Positions 8,552 to 16,297 of a stretch of 64,000 nucleotides of DNA are shown here, piece after piece. The notes below the pieces were generated by a model. The model was not told where the DNA came from. It did no database searches and saw only the letters and a program-made list of their open reading frames with translations. The number at the start of each line of letters is the position of its first letter. Positions within the stretch are counted from its first letter, which is position 1. Made by a program: the position numbers and the translations under genes. This DNA is from Amorphus coralli DSM 19760 (GTDB lineage: Bacteria; Pseudomonadota; Alphaproteobacteria; Rhizobiales; Amorphaceae): the NCBI RefSeq assembly GCF_000374525.1, contig NZ_KB894574.1, positions 400,425 through 464,424 on the forward strand, given 5' to 3'.

Positions 8552-9577
8552 TCAGCCCTGAACCGCCTGGATTGCCACACCGCCGATGAACACAGTGATC
8601 AGGGCGGCACTCTCGAACCCGATCCGCCCCACGCCGTAGCGTTCCCGGCGAATGAGGCCAAGAAGCAGGATGCCGGTCATGAGGATCGCCCAGACCAGCA
8701 GGAACAGCGCCCGATCGCCCACGGCGTGGAAGATGGACCCGTCGCGATAGGCCGCGTCGGCCGCCACCAGGAACAGGACGTCGAACGTGTTGCCGCCGAT
8801 GATGCCGCCCACGGCGAGCTGCAGCGCGCCACGCCGGACGGCAGCGATAGTGGTCACGAGTTCCGGCAGCGAGGTGGCAATCGCGGTAAAGAAACTGCCG
8901 ACGATGGTCTGTGACAGGTTTGCCCACTGCGAGATGGTGACGGCGCTCTGCGCCAGAACCCAGCCACACACGCCCATGACGACGAGCAGCAGGGCGAAGC
9001 GGCCGAACAGAGAGGCGGTCGATCCGTCGTTGGGATCCGGTTCTTCCGGGATGTCGTCGCGCGTCTCCTCGGTCTTCATCGGCCGCCACATCGGCTGTTC
9101 CTGCGCACTTTGGGACAGCTTCAGGCCGAAAATGTAGACTGCGACCAGCAGTGGCGTGACCGGATGCACGGCGAAGATGGCGAAGGCCGGCGTTGCAATG
9201 GCGAGCGCCGGCAGCGCCAGGAGGACTACCAGAAGCGCGCCCTGAAGGAGGTTCGTTTCCGAGGCCGCGGCGTGTTCGAGATTGCTCTTGCGGTAGAGGA
9301 TATCCGCGATCGCTAGAAACACGGTCTGGGCCGCGATGCCGCCGACCGCATTGGCTACGGCGAGTTCCGCGTGGCCATTGAGGGCAGCCGTGACGGACGT
9401 CACCGTTCCGGACAGCGACGTCGCGGCGCCAAGCAGGACGCCCCCGACCAGGGCCTCACCAAACCCCGTTCGGTCGGCCAGCTTGTCGGCGATCGAGGAC
9501 ATCCAGATGCCCGCGAAGGCGATCACCGCTGCCGCGACGATGAATCCGATAAGGGCAATTTGCGGCTGGTCGAACAT
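8552..9577 (-). CDS. CaCA-family cation (Na+/Ca2+-type) antiporter
   Basis: The 341-residue membrane protein has the two inverted alpha-repeat motifs of the Ca2+/cation antiporter superfamily: GGVLLGAATSLSGTVTSVTA in the first half and GSFFTAIATSLPELVTTIAA followed by GGIIGGNTFDVLF in the second. The halves are joined by a charged cytoplasmic loop (TEETRDDIPEEPDPNDG). The first repeat has TSLSGTVTS where many members have TSLPE, so ion preference may differ. I start at the ATG at 9577 because it begins just before the first helix; an ATG at 9616 is possible. It probably exports cations across the inner membrane. Confidence 0.85.
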   Translation of the reverse strand: MFDQPQIALIGFIVAAAVIAFAGIWMSSIADKLADRTGFGEALVGGVLLGAATSLSGTVTSVTAALNGHAELAVANAVGGIAAQTVFLAIADILYRKSNLEHAAASETNLLQGALLVVLLALPALAIATPAFAIFAVHPVTPLLVAVYIFGLKLSQSAQEQPMWRPMKTEETRDDIPEEPDPNDGSTASLFGRFALLLVVMGVCGWVLAQSAVTISQWANLSQTIVGSFFTAIATSLPELVTTIAAVRRGALQLAVGGIIGGNTFDVLFLVAADAAYRDGSIFHAVGDRALFLLVWAILMTGILLLGLIRRERYGVGRIGFESAALITVFIGGVAIQAVQG

Positions 9578-9806
9578 ACGGAAACAGGCTTTCGTCGGAC
9601 GGTGCGCCCCGACCATAGCCGAGCGATCGCACTCAGTGCGTGAAAATGAGGGACGATGGGAGGGCCATCGATCGATAGCAAAAGTTCCCTGCGGCCGGCG
9701 CCCAGCGGGCGCCAGCGACGGCGGGAAAATCAGGCACGCTGCGTCCGCCGTTGCGGCAGACGTCGAGGGGAGGCGGTTGGCTACACCCGCTCCTCTAAGA
9801 CGCGCA

Positions 9807-10001
9807 TCAGGAAACGGCGGAGCGGCCGGAGGGGCCGAAGAGCCACCACAGGATGAGGCCGATCAGCGGCAGGAACAGGATGATCAGGATCCACAGGACC
9901 TTCGCGCCGGCCGACGCGCCGGACCCAATGATCTTGACGATTGCGTAGATGTCGAGAGCGAGGATGATCAGGCCGATAATTCCGCCAAACTCGAGACCCA
10001 T
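9807..10001 (-). CDS. Small two-helix membrane protein, PLDc_N type
   Basis: The 64-residue product consists of two hydrophobic helices separated by GSGASAGAKVLW and ends WWLFGPSGRSA, the pattern of the phospholipase D/cardiolipin synthase N-terminal (PLDc_N) domain as a stand-alone protein. AAGGAG lies nine bases upstream of the ATG. Free-standing PLDc_N proteins have no assigned activity. An exact EcfG promoter lies on the same strand about 175 bases upstream, consistent with a membrane-stress protein, though the leader would be long. Confidence 0.82.
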   Translation of the reverse strand: MGLEFGGIIGLIILALDIYAIVKIIGSGASAGAKVLWILIILFLPLIGLILWWLFGPSGRSAVS

Positions 10002-10175
10002 TTGTCCATTCTCCTTGTGTCGTGCAGGCTGCCGGGCATGTGGTCACCGCCCGGCGCGCGAATTCGCGATGCTGTCCGGCCACGCCCTCGGCCTGCCCGG
10101 CTGTGAAAGGTTGGCCTCTGGAGACGGGGTCGCCCCGTTTGAGACGCACCAGTTGCGCCCAGCCGCCGAGAAGCT

Positions 10176-10200
10176 AACGCTGCCTTGCAGGGTGGGTTCC
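10176..10200 (-). promoter_or_regulatory. EcfG-type promoter, minus strand
   Basis: Minus-strand GGAAC (10200-10196), 16 bases, CGTT (10179-10176). The next minus-strand gene is the small PLDc_N protein. The rest of the 10002-10352 gap holds the divergent promoter at 10276 and no gene I can support. Confidence 0.65.
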
Positions 10201-10275
10201 GCGCCTCCGTGAAAAAGCAGTGGGACCTGGCGGAAGCCGGCTTCCAGACCGCATGAAGCGGGCGCTTGAGCGGGA

Positions 10276-10300
10276 GGAACGCCGATGGTTCGGCAACGTT
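10276..10300 (+). promoter_or_regulatory. EcfG-type promoter of the FMN reductase gene
   Basis: GGAAC (10276-10280), 16 bases and CGTT (10297-10300), 53 bases before the ATG at 10353. It is an exact consensus match on the coding strand. Confidence 0.75.
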
Positions 10301-10352
10301 GATCGACAGCCTCACCGCGCCCTTCACGCGCGCCTTTCAAGGAGAGACCTCC

Positions 10353-10928
10353 ATGCTTTATCCGGTCATTTACGGTTCGGTTCGCAGCGAGCGCCAGGGG
10401 ATCCGTGCCGCCCGCTACATCTGCAACGAGATCGGCAAGCGCGGCGACGAGGCGCATCTCGTCGACCCGGTCGAGCTTGATCTGCCGCTCCTCGACAAGC
10501 GGCGGGGCGAATACGAGGAAGGCCAGGCCCCGGAAGCCATGGAGAAGCTCGGTCAGTTGATCGAGCGGGCCGACGGGTTCGTCATGGTGACGGGCGAATA
10601 CAACCACTCGATTCCGCCGGCGCTGAAGAACACCCTCGATCACTATCTGCCCGAATGGTACTTCCGGCCCGCTGCGATCATGAGCTACTCGGCCGGCCGC
10701 TACGGCGGCGTGCGTGCCGCGGTACAGCTGCGCCCGATCCTGGGCGAACTCGGCATGGTCTCCATTTCATCCATCTTCGCGGTACCGCGCGTCTCGAAGG
10801 CCTTCACCGAGACGGGCGAACCTCAGGAAGACTATCTGGCGGACGAGGCCGGCCGCTTCCTTGATGAGTTGGACTGGTGGGCCCGGGCAGCCAAGGCCCA
10901 GAAGGCGGCTGCCGGTACGCCGTTCTGA
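10353..10928 (+). CDS. NADPH-dependent FMN reductase family protein
   Basis: The 191-residue flavodoxin-fold protein starts MLYPVIYGSVRSERQG, with the phosphate-binding loop GSVRSERQG, and has the family motifs GEYNHSIPPALKNTLDHY and SYSAGRYGGVRAA. Relatives use NAD(P)H to reduce FMN, quinones or other acceptors and often protect against oxidative stress. AAGGAGAG lies upstream of the ATG. An exact EcfG promoter at 10276 suggests control by the general stress response. The following MgtC-like gene starts only 20 bases after the stop, so they are probably co-transcribed. Confidence 0.9.
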   Translation: MLYPVIYGSVRSERQGIRAARYICNEIGKRGDEAHLVDPVELDLPLLDKRRGEYEEGQAPEAMEKLGQLIERADGFVMVTGEYNHSIPPALKNTLDHYLPEWYFRPAAIMSYSAGRYGGVRAAVQLRPILGELGMVSISSIFAVPRVSKAFTETGEPQEDYLADEAGRFLDELDWWARAAKAQKAAAGTPF

Positions 10929-10948
10929 CCGGCCCGGGCCCCATCAAC

Positions 10949-11440
10949 ATGGAAACCAACCTGTCTCAAATCGCCCTGACACCGGAGATGCCGGTGGTCG
11001 TTGCCGTGGCGCGGATGGGCATCGCCGCCCTTCTCGGCGCCGCCATCGGCTTCGATCAGGAGTGGCGCCAGCGCTCCGCCGGCCTCAGGACGCACATGCT
11101 CGTCTCCCTGGCTGCCGCGGTCTTCGCCATCCTCATGCAGGAAGTGATGGTGATGTCGCTGCCCGACCACGCCCGGGTCGACCCGATCCGCGTGCTGGAG
11201 GCCGTCACTGCGGGGGTCGCGTTCCTTGCCGCCGGCTCCATCATCCGATCGGGACGCAACGTCCGCGGCATCACCACAGGCGCCGGGCTGTGGCTCGCCG
11301 GCGCGATCGGTGCGGCAACGGGGCTCGGCCTCGTCTGGATCGCGGCCGTTGCGGCCGGTTTTGCCCTTGTCATCATCGTGGCGCTGCGGGTCGTCGATCG
11401 GCAGATCGAGAAGGTCGTCGACAAGGATCCGCCGAAATAG
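10949..11440 (+). CDS. MgtC/SapB family membrane protein
   Basis: The 163-residue protein has the MgtC family core: GIAALLGAAIGFDQEWRQRS, GLRTHMLVSLAAAVFAILM, GVAFLAAGSIIRSGRNVRGI and TTGAGLWLAGAIGAATGLG, with four or five membrane helices. It lacks the C-terminal ACT-like domain of MgtC itself. Family members affect magnesium homeostasis or inhibit the F-type ATPase in pathogens; the role here is unknown. It probably shares the stress-induced transcript of the FMN reductase. A start at 10877 would overlap that gene and has no support. Confidence 0.87.
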   Translation: METNLSQIALTPEMPVVVAVARMGIAALLGAAIGFDQEWRQRSAGLRTHMLVSLAAAVFAILMQEVMVMSLPDHARVDPIRVLEAVTAGVAFLAAGSIIRSGRNVRGITTGAGLWLAGAIGAATGLGLVWIAAVAAGFALVIIVALRVVDRQIEKVVDKDPPK

Positions 11441-11468
11441 GCCCTGCGCCACGATGCCCGGAACCGAA

Positions 11469-11495
11469 GAAGGCCGGCCCCGGGGGCCGACCTTC
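11469..11495. terminator. GC-rich hairpin between convergent genes
   Basis: An inverted repeat with outer arms GAAGG and CCTTC and a GC-rich inner stem lies between the MgtC-like gene and the convergent MetE-like gene. No T-tract is present. Confidence 0.45.
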
Positions 11496-11528
11496 GAACA
11501 GGATGCCGTGATTTCCGGCTGACGACGG

Positions 11529-12632
11529 TCAGATCTCGCCCCAGACCTCCTTGGCGATATCGACCACGAACTCCAGCTTCTTCCACTGCTGCTCCTCGGT
11601 GAGGATGTTGCCCTCCTCGGTGGAGGCGAAACCGCACTGCGGGCTCAGGCAGAACTGGTCGAGCGGGGCATAGTTCTGCGCCTCCTCGATGCGGGACAGC
11701 ACGGCGTCCCGGCTTTCCAGGTCGCCCGACTTGGAGGTGATCAGGCCAAGGACGACGCGCTTGTCGCCCTTCGGCAGGAAGCGCAGCGGCTCGAAGCCGC
11801 CGGCCCGGTCGCTGTCATATTCGAGGAAGTAGCCGTCGTAGTCGATCTTGGAGAGGAGCGTTTCCGCCACCGGCTCGTAGCCGCCTTCCGAGATCCACGA
11901 GGAGCGGAAGTTGCCGCGGCAGACATGGGTGGTGATGGTCATGTCGTCCGGCCTGGATTTCAGGGCCTCGTTGATCATGTCGGCGTAGATCTGCTGCAGG
12001 TTCTCCGGATCGTCGCCCCGCTCCCGGGCCGCCTGCATTTCCTTCTCCGAGCAGAGATAGGCCCAGACGGTGTCATCCATCTGCAGATACCGGCATCCCG
12101 CGTCGTAGAAGGCCCTTATGGCCTTGCCATAAGCCGCCGCCGCATCGGCGTAGAAGGCGTCTAGATTGGGATAGACGTCCCTCGAGATCGCCTTGCGACC
12201 GCCGCGGAAATGCAGCACCGACGGGGACGGAATGGTCATTTTCGGGGTGACCGTGGCGACCGACTTCAGGAAGCGGAAATGCTCCAGCATGTAGTGGTCG
12301 GAAAAGTCCACCCGAGCGTTGATCGCCAGCGTCTGCGCCTTGGTCTGGATGCCGCTGAACTGGATGCCCTGATCGTGCTCGACCACGTCGACGCCCTCGA
12401 GGCCGCCTAGGAAGTCGAAGTGCCACCAGGAGCGACGGAATTCGCCGTCGGTGACCGCCTGCAGACCGACCCGCTCCTGGTGCGCCACGGCGTCCGTGAT
12501 GCAGGCGTCCTCGACCGCCTTCAGGCCTGCGGCATCAAGCTTGCCCTCGGCGTGCGCGGCTCGCGCTTCCTTCAGCTTCTGCGGGCGCAGCAGGCTACCG
12601 ACCTCATCGGCGCGATGCGGAGCTCTGGTCAT
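11529..12632 (-). CDS. Short MetE-like (cobalamin-independent methionine synthase II) methyltransferase
   Basis: The 367-residue protein corresponds to the C-terminal catalytic barrel of MetE only. It starts RADEVGSLLRPQKLKEAR and keeps likely zinc ligands in TTHVCRGNFRSSW and CLSPQCGFASTEEGN. Such stand-alone forms transfer methyl groups to thiols, but often not from methyltetrahydrofolate-triglutamate to homocysteine, and may serve catabolism of small methylated compounds. The ATG at 12632 has GGGAGG nine bases upstream. It is divergent from a GntR/FCD regulator with two palindromic operators between, which is unusual for a housekeeping methionine gene and suggests substrate-induced expression. 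Confidence 0.82.
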   Translation of the reverse strand: MTRAPHRADEVGSLLRPQKLKEARAAHAEGKLDAAGLKAVEDACITDAVAHQERVGLQAVTDGEFRRSWWHFDFLGGLEGVDVVEHDQGIQFSGIQTKAQTLAINARVDFSDHYMLEHFRFLKSVATVTPKMTIPSPSVLHFRGGRKAISRDVYPNLDAFYADAAAAYGKAIRAFYDAGCRYLQMDDTVWAYLCSEKEMQAARERGDDPENLQQIYADMINEALKSRPDDMTITTHVCRGNFRSSWISEGGYEPVAETLLSKIDYDGYFLEYDSDRAGGFEPLRFLPKGDKRVVLGLITSKSGDLESRDAVLSRIEEAQNYAPLDQFCLSPQCGFASTEEGNILTEEQQWKKLEFVVDIAKEVWGEI

Positions 12633-12766
12633 CCAAGTCCCTCCCGGTCTGCTTTGGGCGGAGCGCACCGGCCGGTGCCGGCGCGGGCCCGGCCCGCCGC
12701 GGTTCGCGGCGCCTGATTGCGCCGTCGTTGCCTGGATTTATCCGACCTCGCGCGGCTGAGGTCAAC

Positions 12767-12776
12767 CTGTATACAG
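12767..12776. promoter_or_regulatory. GntR-type operator 1 (CTGTATACAG)
   Basis: A perfect 10-base palindrome, CTGTATACAG, in the gap between the divergent methyltransferase and GntR genes. Its GTATAC core is repeated at 12925, as expected for a local FCD-type regulator. Confidence 0.6.
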
Positions 12777-12924
12777 TGCAACGAAGACTGCGCGGCGCGT
12801 CGCCGATGAGCCTGCGCGATCGTGCGCGATTTCGCGCTTTTCTGCGCAGAACCGTGCGCAGAGGCCTCGCCGCGCAGAGAGGCGACTGCGCACGCGCGGC
12901 GCTGGTCTCGCACAGCCCAGTTGA

Positions 12925-12932
12925 TGTATACA
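12925..12932. promoter_or_regulatory. GntR-type operator 2 (TGTATACA)
   Basis: Second copy of TGTATACA, followed by G, 157 bases from the first and about 70 bases before the gntR start. The stretch between the two copies is rich in TGCGCA and GCGCGA words and holds no gene. Confidence 0.6.
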
Positions 12933-13003
12933 GGGGCGGAGGTCATAAGCGCGTCGCCGGGCGAACGGGCCCGACGCGTTCGTGCAGCGGGGAGAAGGGC
13001 ACC

Positions 13004-13741
13004 ATGACGTCCGCCATCGACCGGATCGCGCCCCAGTCCGTGAAGGCGATCCTCGGGGTCCGCAATCTCGTCTTCTCCGGCGATGTCGGACCCGGCGAGC
13101 GCCTGTCGGAAATCACCGTTTCCGAACGCCTCGGCCTGTCGCGCACCCCGGTCCGCGCGGCACTCGCCCGGCTCGAGCAGGAGGGCATCCTCGAGGCCAT
13201 CCCGTCGGGCGGCTACGCGGTGCGGGCGTTCACCGAGGCCGACATCGTGGACGCCATCGAGCTCAGGGGCGTCCTGGAAGGCACCGCCGCCCGCCTTGCC
13301 GCGGAACGCGGCGTCGCCCCCGCCAAGCTCTCCGCCCTCAACGGGCTGATGGTGGAGCTCGACGCCATCGTCGGCGTGCCGCCGGAGGCGTTCGACTTTC
13401 CCGCCTACATTTCCCGCAACCGCGAGTTTCACGACGCGCTGAAGGGGCTTGCCGGCAGCGCCATGCTCCGCCGCGAGATCGAGCGCGTCACGAGCCTGCC
13501 CTTCGCCGGACCCTCCGCCTTCCTGGACGCCCAGGCGGAGATCCCGGAGTGCCGTGCCTCGCTGGTCGTCGGCCAGGCGCACCACCGCGCCATCCTGAAT
13601 GCCATCGAGCTGCGCGAGGGCGGCCGCGCCGAGGCCATCGCCCGCGAGCACGCACGGCTGGCCCGTCAGAACCTGGCCTTCGTCATCGAGAACCGGAAGC
13701 TGATGCAGAAGGTCCCCGGCCTGCAGCTGATCGCCGGGTAG
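13004..13741 (+). CDS. GntR family transcriptional regulator, FCD subfamily
   Basis: The 245-residue protein has an N-terminal winged helix (GERLSEITVSERLGLSRTPV, then RAALARLEQEGILE) and a C-terminal all-helical FCD ligand domain with the metal-site histidines probably in NREFHDALKGLAG and GQAHHRAILNAIE. GGAGAAGG lies before the ATG; the longer open frame to 12728 covers the operator region. It is divergent from the MetE-like gene and convergent with the fusion regulator that ends eight bases after it. It probably controls the methyltransferase and itself through the two TGTATACA sites. Confidence 0.9.
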   Translation: MTSAIDRIAPQSVKAILGVRNLVFSGDVGPGERLSEITVSERLGLSRTPVRAALARLEQEGILEAIPSGGYAVRAFTEADIVDAIELRGVLEGTAARLAAERGVAPAKLSALNGLMVELDAIVGVPPEAFDFPAYISRNREFHDALKGLAGSAMLRREIERVTSLPFAGPSAFLDAQAEIPECRASLVVGQAHHRAILNAIELREGGRAEAIAREHARLARQNLAFVIENRKLMQKVPGLQLIAG

Positions 13742-13748
13742 CAACCGG

Positions 13749-15548
13749 TCAGTAGCGGCCGTTGGCCCGCATCAGGCGATCGGCACGGGTCTGAGCGTCG
13801 GAGAGCGCCGAAGCGACGGTCTTTTCCCGGCGCAGCATCAGGTGGATCTCCTCGCCGAGGATGCCGGTGATCTCGGCGAATTCCGGTACCGGCGGACGCG
13901 GCCAGAGCTGCAGGCTGCCGTCACGGGCGATGTCGTCCACCGCCTCCACGATGGGCGAGAGATCGCGCACGTCCGGATCGGCGGAAACGGAGTAGCGCGG
14001 GCAGACCCGCGAGCCGTTGGTGATGTAGAGCTTGCAGGCCTCCGCCGAGGTGAGATGGCGGACGGCCTTCTCGGTGGCGAGCCGGCGCTCCGGCGCGATG
14101 TTGGCCGGAATGCCGAGGACGTAGCCGCCGACGGGCGCGACCCGCACTGCCCCCGGACCCGCCGGGTGCGGCAGGAAGCCGGTGCGGCCGTGAACCGGCG
14201 AGGTCGGGTCGAGCTCGAAATAGGGCGCCAGCAGCGAATAGCCGTAGGCCATCGCCACCCGCCCTTCCGAGTAGGCCTTCACCCGCTCGAACCACGACAT
14301 GGTGAGCACGTCGGGCGCGGAGACGTCGAGAAGCCGCATCAGGAAGTCGGCCGCCGCCCGGCCACCTTCGCTGTCGATCATCGGCCGCAGGCGCTCGCCC
14401 TCCAGGTCGCCGGGATCGAAATGGGCGCCGCGCCGGCGCAGATTGACCACCGGCTGGCCGAAGTCCGCCATGGTGAACATGAAGGTGTGGCCCAGCGGCG
14501 TGCCCTTCGCCCCGTTCCACGCAATGCCGCGCATGTTGCGCTCGGGCCGGTGCAACCGCCTGGCGACCGTCAGAAGCTCGTCGGTGGTGGCGGGCGGCGA
14601 GAGCCCCGCCTCCTCCAGGAGATCGGTGCGGTAGAACAGGAGCTCCGGCGTCGTCTGGATCGGCACGCCGTACTGGCGGCCGCGATAGAAGCAGCCCTGC
14701 CAGCCGGCGGCGTGGAAGTCGGACGCGTCGACGTGATCGCGGGCAACGAAATCGTCGATGGGTGCCAGGACACCTTTTTCCCCGAACTCGCCGATCCACG
14801 GCAGGTCGGCGGCGATGATGTCGTAGGCCGAGGCCGGGCGCGCGGCATTGTCCAGCGCCTCCAGCCGCAGCCGGTCGATGGAGAGCGCGCGGTTGCGGAT
14901 GGTGACGCCGAGGAGCTGCTCGAACTGGCGCTTGAGCGAATCCATGGTCATGAAGGTCGGGTCGGCGTGAACCAGGATCCTGAGCGGCGCGGCGATGTTG
15001 AGCGGCGTGGTGCGCGCCGCCGGCATGGGAATGATCTTCGCCTTCAGATAGGAGCCGCCGAAATAATAGTCGGTGCCTCGGCCCTTGTCGGACAGGCCGA
15101 GCGCCTTGCCGACCAGCAGCTTCACCCGGTGGGCGTAGTCGACCCAGGCCTCGATCAGGCCGGCGCTCGGGTGCAGCGAGAAGGACTTGCCCGAGGAGGA
15201 GCGGGGCCGCTGATCGATAAGGCCGGAGCCGATCATGTCCTGGATGCGGCGCATGGCGGTGGCGTAGGGCACGCCGGAGGCGATGGCCAGCGAGGAGATG
15301 GTGGTGAGCTTTCCCTCGATGTGGTTGCGCATCATGAAGAGAGTCATGCGCAGATAGGGGTCGGCGGTGAACAGCGGCAGCACGTGCTCGCCCTCGCTCT
15401 CCACCTCCTCCAGGAAGTCGATGAAGCGCAGCATTTCCTCCGGCGTGAAGCGGATGGTCGCCGTGGGGTCGGCGCCGCGCGCACTCCGTCGGCCCGCTCC
15501 GGGCGGCGCCGGTCCAAACCCCTCGCCTCGTCGGTTCGGTGCGTTCAT
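13749..15548 (-). CDS. Winged-helix/solute-binding-protein fusion, putative sugar-responsive regulator
   Basis: This 599-residue protein joins a MarR-like winged helix (about 62-130, with SSLAIASGVPYATAMRRIQD and GLIDQRPRSSSGKSFSL) to a family 1 extracellular solute-binding fold (about 185-580, with DIIAADLPWIGEFGEKGVL, YGVPIQTTPELLFYRTDLLE and APVGGYVLGIPANIAPERR). The N-terminus is Pro/Arg-rich and has no signal peptide, so it should be cytoplasmic. The start is set by the ATGA overlap with thuA. It is the last gene of the sugar ABC operon. I infer a one-component regulator sensing the transported or modified sugar; no characterised relative is recalled, so function is unproven. Confidence 0.8.
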   Translation of the reverse strand: MNAPNRRGEGFGPAPPGAGRRSARGADPTATIRFTPEEMLRFIDFLEEVESEGEHVLPLFTADPYLRMTLFMMRNHIEGKLTTISSLAIASGVPYATAMRRIQDMIGSGLIDQRPRSSSGKSFSLHPSAGLIEAWVDYAHRVKLLVGKALGLSDKGRGTDYYFGGSYLKAKIIPMPAARTTPLNIAAPLRILVHADPTFMTMDSLKRQFEQLLGVTIRNRALSIDRLRLEALDNAARPASAYDIIAADLPWIGEFGEKGVLAPIDDFVARDHVDASDFHAAGWQGCFYRGRQYGVPIQTTPELLFYRTDLLEEAGLSPPATTDELLTVARRLHRPERNMRGIAWNGAKGTPLGHTFMFTMADFGQPVVNLRRRGAHFDPGDLEGERLRPMIDSEGGRAAADFLMRLLDVSAPDVLTMSWFERVKAYSEGRVAMAYGYSLLAPYFELDPTSPVHGRTGFLPHPAGPGAVRVAPVGGYVLGIPANIAPERRLATEKAVRHLTSAEACKLYITNGSRVCPRYSVSADPDVRDLSPIVEAVDDIARDGSLQLWPRPPVPEFAEITGILGEEIHLMLRREKTVASALSDAQTRADRLMRANGRY

Positions 15549-16252
15549 GACCCCTGCCGGGCGGCCCACAGGGCGCCGCGTCGGATGATCTCCGTCACCT
15601 GCGGCACCTCCAGATCGGCCAGTTCGTGGCCGATTGAACAGTAGAAGACCCGACCCCTGTCCCACCGGCGCGTCCAGACCACGGGGATCCGCGCGCCCTC
15701 GATCCACCACAGATGCTCGCCGGAAAAGGTCGTCGTGGCGAGCACGTCGTTGGAGGGATCGACGAGCATATAATACTGCTCCGAGCGCAGGCGGAAACTG
15801 CCGATCCCTTCCATGATCGGATGCTCCGGCCGGGTGACCGTCACGTCGTAGTCGACATAGTCGTCGGACGGCACCGGATTGTCCGGCCAGCCGGGCGGAT
15901 GCGCCACGAACTGACCGCCGATGAGGAAATGGTAGGTCGGCCGGTCGCGAAAGGCATCGCCCATGTGGCCGTGCCAGCCTGCGATGCCGCAGCCGCCGGC
16001 GATCGCGGCGATGAGCCCAACCTCCTCATCCCTGGTCATGGTGCCGAATTCCGGCTGGTGGGACGAGCGCGCCGACGACCAGATGGGCACGATCAGATCC
16101 ACGCCGGCCATGGCGTCAGGGTCGGCGAGCGGTGCCAACGTGTCGTGGCTCACCACCTCGAACCCGTTGGCGGAGAGGAGATCGTCGGCCCAGGCGCGGA
16201 AAGCCTCGGGATCGTGGCCCTCCCAGCCGCCGCAGAAGAGTGCTGCCTTCAT
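15545..16252 (-). CDS. ThuA-like protein (trehalose utilisation family)
   Basis: The 235-residue protein has the glutamine-amidotransferase-like ThuA fold, with KAALFCGGWEGHDPEAF at the start, IAGGCGIAGWHGHMGDAFRD in the middle and RWDRGRVFYCSIGHELAD near the end. ThuA of Sinorhizobium acts with ThuB in forming 3-keto sugars from trehalose-type disaccharides, and relatives often accompany sugar ABC transporters. Here it lies 45 bases after the ABC ATPase gene and overlaps the fusion-regulator gene by four bases. It is probably cytoplasmic. The exact reaction and sugar are unknown. Confidence 0.85.
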   Translation of the reverse strand: MKAALFCGGWEGHDPEAFRAWADDLLSANGFEVVSHDTLAPLADPDAMAGVDLIVPIWSSARSSHQPEFGTMTRDEEVGLIAAIAGGCGIAGWHGHMGDAFRDRPTYHFLIGGQFVAHPPGWPDNPVPSDDYVDYDVTVTRPEHPIMEGIGSFRLRSEQYYMLVDPSNDVLATTTFSGEHLWWIEGARIPVVWTRRWDRGRVFYCSIGHELADLEVPQVTEIIRRGALWAARQGS

Positions 16253-16297
16253 GGTCCGCTTCCCGTCATCGGAGGTGAAGTGCCGATAAGAGGCCCG

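Noticed and set aside
12633..12760. SAM riboswitch upstream of the MetE-like gene
   Set aside because: No SAM-I or SAM-II core sequence is visible, and GGGAGG lies close to the ATG in an unstructured context.
12795..12900. Clusters of TGCGCA/GCGCGA words here and at 49290-49400
   Set aside because: They could be regulatory, but the words are short, irregularly spaced and common at high GC, so no feature is claimed.
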